From: Halomicrobium katesii DSM 19301
GTDB taxonomy: Archaea > Halobacteriota > Halobacteria > Halobacteriales > Haloarculaceae
Reading direction: 5' to 3'
DNA length: 64,000 nucleotides
Assembly (NCBI RefSeq): GCF_000379085.1
Contig: NZ_KB905378.1
Location: forward strand, 2,851,231-2,915,230
Shown here: one piece after another, positions 16,891 to 25,087 of the stretch
How the letters are laid out: every line of letters starts with the position of its first letter
How positions within the stretch are numbered: the first letter of the stretch is position 1
Notes under the pieces: model-generated
Database searches by the model: none
What the model saw: only the letters and a program-made list of their open reading frames with translations
Told to the model about the DNA's origin: nothing
Program-made: the position numbers and the translations under genes

Positions 16891-17771
16891 ATGGACGAAG
16901 CAAACACAGTCGACGACGCAGTCCCCGTCGAGTGGCGGCAGGTCCCGCCAGACGGGGTGTCGCCCCCCGTCGTCCAGGAGCGCCCGTATCTGGAACTGAA
17001 ACTCGAACATCCCGGGCTCGAACCGACCGAGACCGGTGACCGGTTCTTTCCGGACGCAGTGCCGTACGAACTCGACGGAACGTCGCGCGTCTTCTACTGG
17101 CGACCCGCGTTAGCGTCCTCGACTGCGGAGCCGCGAGACCGGGAACTGGCCTGTGGGACCACGCACGAACTCGTCGGGTTCGAGTCGTTGCCAGCAGAGG
17201 GGCCACCGCTCGTCACGGAAGGTGCGAGCGGGACGACGGTCGTCGTCGATGGCACCATCGGCGGGGACGTGACGACGAGCCACGTCGGAGCCTACGTACC
17301 GCCGGCCGTCTCGATCGAGCGACACGTCGAGTCGGCGGTCGAACTGAGGGTCGACGGGACCCGACACGATCTCTCGCCGGGGCAACGGCGTCGAATACGC
17401 CTCGGCGAGCAGCGCGTCGAGCCCGTCGGCACGGACGGTCGCCCGAAGACGATCGCTCCGGAACTCGTCGTCCGCTTCCCCGGCTGGCGCGAATCCACCA
17501 CCCCGCACCGGGAGCGACGTACCGACTGTTCCCGGCTTTCGGTCTGGACCTCGAAGCGCTCCCGAATTCGCTCTCGGTCCCCACGACGACCGGCGAACTC
17601 GACGATCTGGCGCTCGCGGCGGCACTCGGCGTCGACCTATCACGGCGACCGTACCCCGAACGCGCCCTCTGGCAGGCGTTTGCCTACACCGCGTTCGATC
17701 CACACGCCGACGCGACGCCCGAGCTGACGCAGCTCGCGACCGGGCAGATCGTCCTCGAAACCGGCGAGTGA
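16891..17771 (+). pseudogene. Uncharacterised protein, frame broken by a probable single-G deletion
   Basis: From the ATG at 16891 the frame codes MDEANTVDDAVPVEWRQ..KTIAPELVVRFPG and then turns into Ser/Arg-rich noise ending at 17727. From about 17484 the frame one base back is the coding one: LARIHHPAPGATYRLF..LATGQIVLETGE, ending at 17769-17771. Restoring one G in CCCCGGCTGG (near 17480) joins them as RFPGLARIHHPAPG, giving about 293 residues. GC at third codon positions supports the switch. The family is not recognised; it looks mainly beta/alpha without membrane segments. It may be real decay or a homopolymer error. Confidence 0.7.
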
Positions 17772-17822
17772 AGCCGCGGTATCGGCCACAGTCCCCACGT
17801 GAGGAGAGGGCCGTGAGAGGCC

Positions 17823-18194
17823 TCACACCGTCCGTCTGTACGTCGCCGCGACCATCGCAGTCAGGGTCGTCAGAACGAGGAGCTTGAAGCCCACGAGGTG
17901 GCCGAGGCGCGAACCCAGCACCGCTGACGGTGCGAGCCCGAGGAGGCGGTCGGTCTGATAGAGTCCGGTCAGGAACACCAGCGCGATCACGGCCGGCAGG
18001 TGGCGGCGGAACGCTCGCGCCTGTGACCGCAGCGCGTCATCGGCGTCGGGACGGGATCGCACCGTCGGGAGGACGACGAAGTTGTGCCAGCCGGCTCCAC
18101 CGATCCAGAGGGAGAAGGCCGCGAGGTGTCCCGCCCTGATCGCCCAGTCATAGATCCGTCTGAAGCGTCGTCGAGGGCGTTCTTGAGGGATCAC
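17823..18194 (-). CDS. Four-helix membrane protein (CopD/DUF-like)
   Basis: 123 residues from a GTG at 18194; an earlier GTG at 18239 is possible. After a basic N-terminus (PRRRFRRIYDW) there are four hydrophobic helices, with AGHLAAFSLWIGGAGWHNFVV in the first, similar to CopD-like copper-resistance membrane proteins; His and Trp in this helix may bind metal or haem. The other end is close to a damaged gene. The neighbouring small membrane gene at 18316 has an iron-box-like operator. The family call is tentative. Confidence 0.6.
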   Translation of the reverse strand: MIPQERPRRRFRRIYDWAIRAGHLAAFSLWIGGAGWHNFVVLPTVRSRPDADDALRSQARAFRRHLPAVIALVFLTGLYQTDRLLGLAPSAVLGSRLGHLVGFKLLVLTTLTAMVAATYRRTV

Positions 18195-18299
18195 CCGAAC
18201 AGTTCCGACCGATCGACGACTGACTTCGGTCGATCGCACGTCCGAACCAGTTCGGGGAAAGAGTCAGGTTCGATCCGTCGCCATGCGAAGACGCAATAA

Positions 18300-18315
18300 T
18301 TTAGGTCAGCCTAAA
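18300..18315 (+). promoter_or_regulatory. DtxR/SirR/Idr-type iron-box-like operator
   Basis: TTTAGGTCAGCCTAAA is a near-perfect palindrome of the form TTTAGGnnnnCCTAAA, like operators of DtxR-family iron regulators (haloarchaeal Idr/SirR). It directly abuts the ATG at 18316, so bound protein would block initiation. The neighbouring genes have a similar box at 19403-19420. Confidence 0.6.
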
Positions 18316-18555
18316 ATGATTCGAGAACATGTCACACACATCAGGACGGCGGTGGATCGGCGGTCGATTCCCACGCGGGTCGGGATCACGGTACTGGCAC
18401 TCCTGTCGCTGCCGTTGCTTGGCACGGCGGTTCGAGCGGTCGGTCGGGCTCTCGAACTGGGGTGGCTGACGACCCCACTGCTGGTCGTCGCTCACGTCCC
18501 GGTCGTCGTCGCGCTGATCGCGCTCTGGTCGATCGGCTGTGACATCTGTCAGTGA
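18316..18555 (+). CDS. Small two-helix membrane protein under an iron-box-like operator
   Basis: 79 residues from the ATG at 18316, chosen over an upstream start because the operator lies directly before it. A basic N-terminus (EHVTHIRTAVDRRSIP) is followed by two hydrophobic helices (about residues 23-42 and 53-73), and the protein ends SIGCDICQ with a CxxC that could bind metal. Such small proteins near iron-regulated genes may be parts of iron or haem uptake systems, but no partner is adjacent. Not assigned to a family. Confidence 0.65.
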   Translation: MIREHVTHIRTAVDRRSIPTRVGITVLALLSLPLLGTAVRAVGRALELGWLTTPLLVVAHVPVVVALIALWSIGCDICQ

Positions 18556-18600
18556 GGTCGATACCCGGAGACCCGACGATTCAGCGCCGGCCGAGCGCGG

Positions 18601-19068
18601 TCAGCTGGACGACACCACGACTTCGGAAGGGACCTCGTCGTCCCGATGCTCTTTCAGCACCCGTCCTTCGGCGCGGTGAAGGATCTCGCTACAGGTCGAC
18701 TTCGCGACGTCCAGTTCGTCGGCGAGGTCGACGAGCGTAGTACGTCGGGGCGTGTCGTAGTAGCCCCGTTCGATCGCCTCGTCGAGCACCCACTCCTGGC
18801 GTTCGGTCAAGAGCGAATCTGATTCGGGCTCCTGTTGGATGCGCTCGACGGTGTACCGGATACCGAAGTTGTCGAGCGTCTCGCCCAGTTCCGAGAGCGT
18901 CTCCTGTGGGAGCGTCGCTTCGAGCGTCATCCGTCCGTCCACGACCTCGAACGACATCTCCAGCGGTACCCCGGAGTCTTGCAGCGAGGTCAGCAACAGC
19001 GGGACCGTCGTCTCGACTTGCACGCGGATCGCCTCGGCCTCGGTGTCGAAGACCGTCAGGTCGGTCAC
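18601..19068 (-). pseudogene. C-terminal part of a bacterio-opsin-activator-type (HTH_10) regulator, split by a palindromic element
   Basis: 155 residues from a GTG at 19068; the frame is open upstream into the element (KPYETVCTEFREYDAVTDLTV). It carries the core beta domain (VQVETTVPLLLTSLQDSGVP) and the HTH_10 domain (LTERQEWVLDEAIERGYYDT, then TTLVDLADELDVAKSTCSEIL). The missing N-terminal strands are on the other side of the element (19196-19339). Intact relatives are about 215 residues in one frame. The fragment still holds the DNA-binding domain and could be functional if translated from the GTG. Confidence 0.7.
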
Positions 19069-19101
19069 GGCGTCGTACTCCCGGAACTCCGTACAGACCG
19101 T

Positions 19102-19190
19102 CTCATACGGTTTATTGTAGTTGCTTACCGGTGATCGTCTACTCCGTGGCGACGATCATCGGTAAATCGCTACAATAATCCGTATCAGAG
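19102..19190. repeat. Palindromic element inside the HTH_10 gene
   Basis: Arms of about 38 bp: CATACGG, TTATTGTAG, ACCGGTGATCGTC on the left and GACGATCATCGGTA, CTACAATAA, CCGTATC on the right around CTCCGTGG-type centre (TACTCCGTGGC). It breaks the regulator frame, with coding sequence of the same protein on both sides. A degenerate copy is at 14205-14290. Flanking duplication cannot be told apart from the arms. Confidence 0.65.
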
Positions 19191-19339
19191 TCGTCGCCGA
19201 GAATTTCGATTCTGGCGACGCCGCTCGCGGTGCTGGCCGTCGCCGCAAGCACGCGAAACCGCGTGTCGGGATACGCACGGGACAGTTCGCTGATCCAGAC
19301 CGTCTCCGGAACCGTGATCGTGAGTTCTGCGTAGGGCAT
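19139..19339 (-). pseudogene. N-terminal part of the split HTH_10 regulator
   Basis: From the ATG at 19339 (MPYAELTITVPETVWISELS) about 50 residues match the beginning of haloarchaeal HTH_10 regulators (RAYPDTRFRVLAA, ARIEILGDDSDT); the last residues up to the stop at 19139 come from the inserted palindromic element. The rest of the gene is 18601 to about 19101. An iron-box-like site lies 64 bp upstream of the ATG, so the intact gene was probably iron-regulated. Confidence 0.65.
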
Positions 19340-19402
19340 GGTGGAATCGAGGTGCTCACCGGCGTGTCCGAAAGGATCGCTCCGGTTCTGTGTACGGACA
19401 TG

Positions 19403-19420
19403 TTTTAGGCGAGGCTAAAA
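19403..19420 (-). promoter_or_regulatory. Second iron-box-like operator
   Basis: TTTTAGGCGAGGCTAAAA has TTTTAG/CTAAAA arms and resembles the box at 18300-18315. It lies 64 bp upstream of the HTH_10 start on the minus strand, in promoter position. Confidence 0.5.
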
Positions 19421-19915
19421 ATATGTTGGCGTGAACATCATCGGGTCTGCCTGAAGTACGCGCGATAGCCCGACCGTCGGCAGAACTACGCCATTTGAAC
19501 CGACCGGTCGCGATCGTCTGATCGGAGGAATCCGACGACTGCGAGAGGATCGCGTCTCTCTGAAGGAGGAAACGAACCGGTGAGAGTAACCCGGCCGGCA
19601 ATGGATTTGCGGATTGGAAGCACCAGACGTAGTATTTCTTTCGGAGCCACATGGATGCGAGCTACCCCGAGATCGTCGGTTTGGCCAGCGAAATGAATCT
19701 GGTTCGTGGCCTGTTGCAGTTGACTCGACTCGCTTTCCCAGCACCCTCGACGCCGTGACGGTCCTCCGAGCGAGTGTCGCGATGCAGAGACCTGGTCGTG
19801 GCCGTCGCCGTCTGCAATCTCGAACGGGCCATCAAGGAGTGATCGCTACGCCGTCTGTGGCGTCAACAGGGCCTCGTAGAATCTGGAATGCACTCATCCG
19901 TACCGCTGTCGATTC
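19421..19915. other. Intergenic stretch without a convincing gene
   Basis: About 495 bases between the regulator promoter and the oleate hydratase stop. Several short frames cross it in both directions, but none has haloarchaeal codon bias or a known family; ATG at 19650 gives only 36 codons. GC is lower than in the genes. It may be the debris of an older insertion; I see no RNA gene. Confidence 0.4.
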
Positions 19916-21505
19916 TCAGCGGTACGCGGCGCGAACAGTGTCCGCAAGCACACTGGGTTTCCGGTAGTGTTTGGTCACCGAGGGAACCTCGCGGTCGAGG
20001 TCGAGCATCTCGTAGACGGCAGTCATCGCCGACCGAACCGAATACTCGACAGTGAACACGACATCCCGCGGCTGTTCGGCGTACTGTCCGAGGAACGCCA
20101 GATTGTTCGACCCGTCCGGAACGACCTCCGGTCGGTCACCGGGTTCTCGGGGTTGGAAGTGCGCCGTGATGAACGGCATCATCGCCGGGATGCAGGTCAC
20201 GTCGTCGAGTAGCTCCGGGAGCCAGTCCTCGCACTGCAGGTGGTAACACAGTTCCTGCAGGATCTCCCGGCCAGTACACTCGGACATCGGTTTCTCCACG
20301 TAGTTCCCCTCGCGGTCCGGGAACAGCGCGTAGCCCCAGAAGACCTTCACGTCGTCCGGCTGGTTCGCGAAGTGGGGCTGGGCGGCGACGACCGTCGACA
20401 ACAGCCAGTTCGACCCGAGGTAGGTGACGAGCCCGTTGCCCGGTTCCTCGTTGGTGAACTCGACGATGTGGTCGAACAGCTCGGTGTTGTGCAGGGTAAC
20501 GGTGAACGACTCCCATTTCGTCTCCGTGACGTTGTCCGCGAACACCGACGGATTGCCGAACTGTGGGTTGTCCTCGGCGATGGACTTCCACAGTTCCCAC
20601 GACGCACCGGTCTCGTTCAGTTCAGGTACTTCGTCCATCCCGCCGATGGACGAGCCGTCGGTCATCGAACCGTTCGTTACGAACACGAGGTCGGACGGCT
20701 CGACGGGGACCGATTCGGTGCCGCTGTCGGTCTCACAGTATATTCGCTCGACGGTGCGCCCCGTCCGCGACGGGACGATGTCCATATCGGTCACTTCGTG
20801 TCCGTGCTCGAAGGAGACCCCTCTGTCTTCGAGCCAGCGCCGGAGCGGGAGAATCATCGAATCGTACTGGTTGTACTTCGTTCGATCGATGCCCTCCATG
20901 GTGTGCAGGCGCGGGAACTCGTGGAGGAACCGGTACATATATCGCCGGACTTCGGCGACGCTGTGCCACGGCTGGAACGCGAAGATGGTCGCCCAGACGT
21001 ACCAGAAGTTCGTTTCGAGGAAGGACTCGTCGAACCACTCCTCGATGCGCGTATCACCGAGCCGCGGTTCGGGCGTGAGGAGGAGCCGAGCCATCGACTG
21101 CCGGTGCTGGCGCGTCAGTCCGTACTCGCCCGCGTCGATTCGTTCACCCTCGTGCATCAGTCGCGTTTTCGCGTACGAGGGGTTCGCGTCGTTGAACTCG
21201 TCCATCACAGCTTTGACCGAACGCGAATCGTCTTCGAGCGACGGGATAGACTCGAAGAGGTCCCACGTGCATTCGTACGTCGGGTAATTGAACATCCGGC
21301 CACCTCGAATGAGGTACGCCTCGTCCGGGTCGCCGGCTCCGTCCATCGCGCCACCGACGACATCCAGCTTTTCGTAGACGTGGATATTCTCGCCGGGCAT
21401 ATTGCCGTCCCGGACGAGAAAGGCTGCGCCAGCGAGGGAGGCGATACCGCCCCCGACGAAGTGTGCCTCGCGGTCAGTGACGTGTGGGTGCTGATTGTGG
21501 GTCAT
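19916..21505 (-). CDS. ohyA: Oleate hydratase (FAD-dependent fatty acid double-bond hydratase)
   Basis: 529 residues, normal for the family, which adds water to the cis-9 double bond of oleic and related acids to give 10-hydroxy fatty acids. The FAD dinucleotide-binding motif is HFVGGGIASLAGAAFL (about residues 14-29), followed by the family's VYEKLDVVGGAMDGAG and LIRGGRMFNYPTYECTWDLF with the catalytic Glu-type region. Late blocks TYLGSNWLLSTVVAAQPHFANQP and VEYSVRSAMTAVYEML agree. Start at the ATG at 21505. Halophilic archaea have ether lipids, so the substrate is probably environmental fatty acid; acquisition by transfer is likely but not shown. An element-rich region precedes it. Confidence 0.93.
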   Translation of the reverse strand: MTHNQHPHVTDREAHFVGGGIASLAGAAFLVRDGNMPGENIHVYEKLDVVGGAMDGAGDPDEAYLIRGGRMFNYPTYECTWDLFESIPSLEDDSRSVKAVMDEFNDANPSYAKTRLMHEGERIDAGEYGLTRQHRQSMARLLLTPEPRLGDTRIEEWFDESFLETNFWYVWATIFAFQPWHSVAEVRRYMYRFLHEFPRLHTMEGIDRTKYNQYDSMILPLRRWLEDRGVSFEHGHEVTDMDIVPSRTGRTVERIYCETDSGTESVPVEPSDLVFVTNGSMTDGSSIGGMDEVPELNETGASWELWKSIAEDNPQFGNPSVFADNVTETKWESFTVTLHNTELFDHIVEFTNEEPGNGLVTYLGSNWLLSTVVAAQPHFANQPDDVKVFWGYALFPDREGNYVEKPMSECTGREILQELCYHLQCEDWLPELLDDVTCIPAMMPFITAHFQPREPGDRPEVVPDGSNNLAFLGQYAEQPRDVVFTVEYSVRSAMTAVYEMLDLDREVPSVTKHYRKPSVLADTVRAAYR

Positions 21506-21619
21506 AGTGACTCACCGTCATGTAGTGGTACGCCAGTCACGGCCCTAACCGTTGCCAACATATGTACAGCAGTTTATCAGAGGGGGAGAGCTGTCGCCGG
21601 AACGGCCACGCTCTGGTTA

Positions 21620-21970
21620 TAGTAACAATTGAAATGATCTACATACCTATCGCGCTTTTGTCGTGCGATCGAGTGTGCATTGATTTTCAATCAGCGTGTC
21701 ATAGAATAGTCCGCATGGTTGTTTGTGTATTCGGAGTCAGCGACTCCGAGACCGTCATCTCCATTCTCACAGCAGTCGTGCGCTCCACACCGAATCACCG
21801 TTGATGCTGTCTAAATATCAGTATTCACAACGGAACGTTTTCTTTCTGACTGGTTCTATAGTCCGTGCACCGGGTGCACGAGCTTCTGAATCTGTTACGG
21901 CTTAAAAACAGTAATCAGGCCGACCAAAGTGTGGGGCGTATTCTATGACAGGCTCTTTCAATGGCTACTA
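21620..21970. mobile_element. Second copy of the 80-bp MITE, interrupted by another element
   Basis: Left end TAGTAACAATTGAAA, right end TTTCAATGGCTACTA, with TA on both sides (21618-21619, 21971-21972). Without the 264-bp insert and one 7-bp duplication the element is exactly 80 bp and aligns without gaps to the copy at 10813-10892 in inverse orientation. It lies between the oleate hydratase promoter region and the HTH_10 gene. Confidence 0.85.
21692..21955. mobile_element. 264-bp non-autonomous element nested in the 80-bp MITE
   Basis: Terminal inverted repeats CAGCGTGTCATAGAATA and (reverse complement of the right end) GAGCCTGTCATAGAATA, 15 of 17 identical. The direct duplication TTTCAAT flanks it (21685-21691 and 21956-21962). 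The inside has short palindromes (GTGCACCGGGTGCAC) and no open frame of useful length. It must be mobilised by a transposase elsewhere. Confidence 0.8.
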
Positions 21971-21980
21971 TAGCTCGCTG

Positions 21981-22625
21981 TCACTGTTCGGAGCTGGCGA
22001 TCGTGTGGTCGATCAACCGATCCGTCCCACGACGGAGTCGCTCTGAGATCGCGGACGCGGTCGCGTCGAGTTCCGCTGCGAGTTCCGTCAGATCTGCTCC
22101 GCGGGGGACGGCGAAATACCCCAGCCGGTGGGCTGCCAGTAGCGCCTCTCGCTGTGGAGCAGTGAGCCCGTAATCGTCGCCGCCGTGTTCCGTCTCGCAG
22201 AGCCGGTGTGGACGGAACGTGACACTGCTGGACTGACAGGCGTCCCGGAACGCTTCGAAGTCTGCTCGGTCGGCGAATTGCGTGCTCACCTTCCACCCGT
22301 GTTCGGTCACGAGCGCACCTATCGGATACGTCTGCCGGTCGACAAGTTGGGTGTACATCTCGACGTAGTTCGTATCGAGGACGACACGATACCGAGACTC
22401 AACGATGGCCGAGTCTATGGCGACGAACTCCACGACTGACTCGTCACCGAGCAACGCCAATTCGAGCGTATCCGGATTGACACCCGTCGCGGAGAACACG
22501 AGCGCCGGTTCAGCAGTCATTCCGGAGACGACATTGTCGACGATCAGTTGGGTCTCCAGCTCGGCAGCGACCGCACACAGCGGCATATCTGCGGACTGCA
22601 ACTCGAATTCACAGATGACGCTCAT
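21981..22625 (-). CDS. Bacterio-opsin-activator-type HTH_10 transcriptional regulator
   Basis: 214 residues. N-terminal beta/alpha sensor domain (MSVICEFELQSADMPLCAVAAEL, later AIVESRYRVVLDTN), then the C-terminal HTH_10 domain (LTAPQREALLAAHRLGYFAVPR, ADLTELAAELDATASAISERL). Start at the ATG at 22625. Such proteins control single target operons in haloarchaea. It is divergent from a broken gene and follows the nested MITE at its 3' end; the target is unknown, oleate hydratase being the nearest intact enzyme gene. Confidence 0.85.
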   Translation of the reverse strand: MSVICEFELQSADMPLCAVAAELETQLIVDNVVSGMTAEPALVFSATGVNPDTLELALLGDESVVEFVAIDSAIVESRYRVVLDTNYVEMYTQLVDRQTYPIGALVTEHGWKVSTQFADRADFEAFRDACQSSSVTFRPHRLCETEHGGDDYGLTAPQREALLAAHRLGYFAVPRGADLTELAAELDATASAISERLRRGTDRLIDHTIASSEQ

Positions 22626-23170
22626 GTGTGCTACTCAGCCGACCAAAATAAAGGCCTACTGAGGATTCTCACTCGTCGAAACCGACCAGCGGCGTCTGAG
22701 TCGCTCGGCCAACACGTCGAATGAGCGTCGTAACGCGCGTCGACCTCGCTCATCGTTCATCCCGCCATCGGCGCGGACCTGCGGCGCAGCATCCGACTCG
22801 CCGCCACAGAGAGTCACCACGCGGTCGGCGTAAGCCTCAAACGCGTCGCAGTCCGCGTCGGTCTCTGGCTCCAGCTCGTCGATTCCACATCCGAACTCGC
22901 CGGCCACCCCGAGCGGGCGATCGACATCGACCGCGTCCACGGCTGGTTGGAGGACCGCGCGGACTCCGTCGAGACCCGCGAGATGCACGGTCAACGGCGG
23001 TACCACGTGCAGTCTCCGGACTCTGAGAGCACCGGTGTGATCGAGGTCGTCGATCCCGTAGAGAACCCGCGGTTCTACGCGAGCAGCCATCGCATCCGTG
23101 TGACACACGGCGGGGACTGGGTGCGCAACGAAACGTGCGTCGAGACGACTGCTGCAATGGGCTCTTTAGA

Positions 23171-24112
23171 GGGCTGTGTTGAATCACCATATGGCGTGGG
23201 AATTCACTGTTTCACGGCCCGCTTAATGTTGTAGACGACACACATTAGGGCAATTTCTCGGAACTCACGAAACCAGGACCGAGCTCGCACGGCAAAGCCG
23301 AGCGAGCGCTTGACCACCGAATTGACGGTTTCAGTCATTGAGCGCTGGTTGTAGCAGTCGTCGTCAATCCGAGCGTTGTGAGCGTGATCGTACGCAGCGA
23401 AGATGCGATTCTTGATTAGCGGGCGAATATCGAGTTCACGGAGTGCTTCTCTGAGCGCTTGCTTGTCGTATCCCTTGTCGGCGGCGAGACTCAGCAGATC
23501 GCCCGCGTTCCGGCGGGCGATCTGCGCACAGAGATCGGCATCACTTCCCTTGCGGTTGGTCGAGCAGTGCACATCAAGGATCGCTTGCGTGTCTGTATCG
23601 ACGAGTTTCGTGACTTTCAGCTTCTGCACACGGTAACTCGTTCGCTGGCAGTAGTGACGACTCGCGGCAGATCGTTCGTAGAACGTGGCATCGATAGCGC
23701 CGTGTTTCGAGGGGTCGTGCAGCTGCGCCGACTGGCGCAGCAGCACTCGACACACGCTCATGCTCATATCATCGAATGCTTTACACAACGTTGATGGATG
23801 AGGGAGATCGTCCGCTTCAAGGCCGATCTCCCCGATTATTTGTGGCATCTCCTTCAGCAGGTCGATAGTCATCCGATAGGACGTGTCGAGGTAAACCCGG
23901 AGACAATGGAGAGAAACGAACGCATAGTCGGCGAATCCGCCGCCTCCTTCCGGAGCGGCGGATTCGTCTCCATCGCCCGTGACTCTTTTAGCGACCGGCA
24001 CAACTTCCCCAATGAAGCGGGAGATTTGGGTCATGGACAACCGGAGTCTCCCGCTTCAACGCCTTTGATTTACTGACCTGTCCCGACGCTGTCTAGTGAT
24101 TCAACACAGCCC
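23171..24112 (-). mobile_element. IS5-type insertion sequence, 942 bp, apparently intact
   Basis: Perfect terminal inverted repeats: GGGCTGTGTTGAATCAC on the left and GTGATTCAACACAGCCC on the right. The direct repeat TTTAGA flanks both ends (23165-23170, 24113-24118). The single transposase gene fills most of the element on the minus strand. Identical ends and an intact frame indicate a recent insertion. Confidence 0.92.
23204..24040 (-). CDS. IS5-family DDE transposase
   Basis: 278 residues starting at the ATG at 24040 (MSMTQISRFIGEVVPVAKRV). The DDE catalytic core is visible: first Asp in HGAIDATFYERSAASRHYC, second in SLAADKGYDKQALREAL, and the Glu in NQRSMTETVNSVVKRSLG. The length suits haloarchaeal IS5/ISH-type transposases. 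It is the only gene of its element. No frameshift or missing catalytic residue is visible, so it may be active, and it interrupts a plus-strand gene. Confidence 0.93.
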   Translation of the reverse strand: MSMTQISRFIGEVVPVAKRVTGDGDESAAPEGGGGFADYAFVSLHCLRVYLDTSYRMTIDLLKEMPQIIGEIGLEADDLPHPSTLCKAFDDMSMSVCRVLLRQSAQLHDPSKHGAIDATFYERSAASRHYCQRTSYRVQKLKVTKLVDTDTQAILDVHCSTNRKGSDADLCAQIARRNAGDLLSLAADKGYDKQALREALRELDIRPLIKNRIFAAYDHAHNARIDDDCYNQRSMTETVNSVVKRSLGFAVRARSWFREFREIALMCVVYNIKRAVKQ

Positions 24113-24223
24113 TTTAGAGAGACACTGGCGGCCGTCACAGTTCCGAAAATTTGGAGCGCCGAGGTCGCGAGCTGCGATACCGACAGACTGAGGCAGTGTA
24201 GACACGTCAACGTTACCCGTTTG

Positions 24224-24240
24224 TTCTCAGTGAGTGAGAA
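24224..24240 (+). promoter_or_regulatory. Palindrome upstream of the HTH_10 regulator gene
   Basis: TTCTCAGTGAGTGAGAA forms a 6-bp perfect palindrome arm pair around GTGAG, 49 bp before the ATG at 24289. It could be an autoregulatory operator; nothing else supports it. Confidence 0.25.
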
Positions 24241-24288
24241 CCAGCCGGGTTCGTATACCGACGCTAGCTGTAGAGACTCTTATAGGAT

Positions 24289-24960
24289 ATGCAAGATACC
24301 ACGACAAAACAGAAAGACGACGGCCGAGATCTGTATGTCGCTTTCGAAATCAAACCCGTGCTCGACAGCGACTGTCCACTCGACGAGTTCGAGGACGCCG
24401 ACGGCGACGTCGTCGAGGTACGACAACAGCTGCTGCACGACCAGTGTCAGACCGAGATGACGATCCAGTCGGAGGAGGCTCCCGTATCTCCGGGTTGCGA
24501 GGAAGCAGATATCGTTCACTCGGTGAGTGAGGTCGATGGAGCCTGTTTCTGTGCTGTCTTCGGTGAGTTCGACTGTATTCCGGAGATCGTCGACGTCACC
24601 GAGGAGTCGGTCTGCGTCGAGACGTATCTCCCGGACAGGAACCAGCTCACCGAGTTAGTCGAGACGTTGAGAGATGTAACGCGTGAGTTGCATCTGCGAC
24701 AGCTGAAACGAATCGACACGAGAACGGGCGAGACGGGGGAACAGACCATCACACTCGCTCTCGACGACGTTACAGAAAAACAGCGTGAAGCAGTTACGAG
24801 GGCCGTCGCCGCCGGGTACTACGCGACGCCACGCGAAACCTCGCTAGAAGAGCTAGCTGATGATCTCGACATCTCGAAGTCGGCGTGCTCACAGCGTTTG
24901 ACCGCCGTAGAATCGACGCTTGCAGTCAACGCATTTGCGAACGCTACCACCAGCCGCTAA
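24289..24960 (+). CDS. HTH_10 regulator of the adjacent DMSO-reductase-type operon (DmsR-like)
   Basis: 223 residues. It has a Cys-rich N-terminal sensor part (DSDCPLDEF, DQCQTEM, SPGCEE, GACFCAVFGEFDC) and a C-terminal HTH_10 domain (VTEKQREAVTRAVAAGYYAT, TSLEELADDLDISKSACSQRL). DmsR, the activator of the Halobacterium dms operon, is of the same type and lies in the same place. The cysteines could sense redox state or metal; this is inference. Start at the ATG at 24289, preceded by an AT-rich TTATAGG. Confidence 0.8.
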   Translation: MQDTTTKQKDDGRDLYVAFEIKPVLDSDCPLDEFEDADGDVVEVRQQLLHDQCQTEMTIQSEEAPVSPGCEEADIVHSVSEVDGACFCAVFGEFDCIPEIVDVTEESVCVETYLPDRNQLTELVETLRDVTRELHLRQLKRIDTRTGETGEQTITLALDDVTEKQREAVTRAVAAGYYATPRETSLEELADDLDISKSACSQRLTAVESTLAVNAFANATTSR

Positions 24961-25087
24961 CGGTGGACCCCAAAAAGAATGACGATCAATGTGCCGGCCG
25001 TTCGTAGCAGGCTTCCCCAGCCCCCACTTGAATCACTTCATAATTCACACGAAGAGATATCGACGAGAAGCGGCGACATTGAACTGT

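Larger units (their letters stand above)
22735..24191 (+). pseudogene. Unidentified gene interrupted by the IS5-type element
   Basis: The plus frame from just after a TAA at 22730 has strong GC at third positions and reads STSLIVHPAIGADLRRSI..VHGWLEDRADSVETREMHG..NPRFYASSHRIRVTHGGDW up to the insertion at 23171. After removal of the element and one target duplication the frame continues (MGSLERHWRPSQFRKFG) and ends at TGA 24189-24191. The N-terminal end is unclear and may be shifted by one base from an ATG at 22721. No family recognised. The same stretch has a long minus-strand frame, judged less likely on codon bias. Confidence 0.35.

Noticed and set aside
19356-19967. Three overlapping open frames between the HTH gene and oleate hydratase
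   Set aside because: None has biased codons, a family match or a promoter; they overlap each other in different frames.
22656-23108. 150-codon minus-strand frame upstream of the IS
   Set aside because: The plus frame has higher GC at third positions and stays in frame across the IS; the minus frame is possible but less likely.
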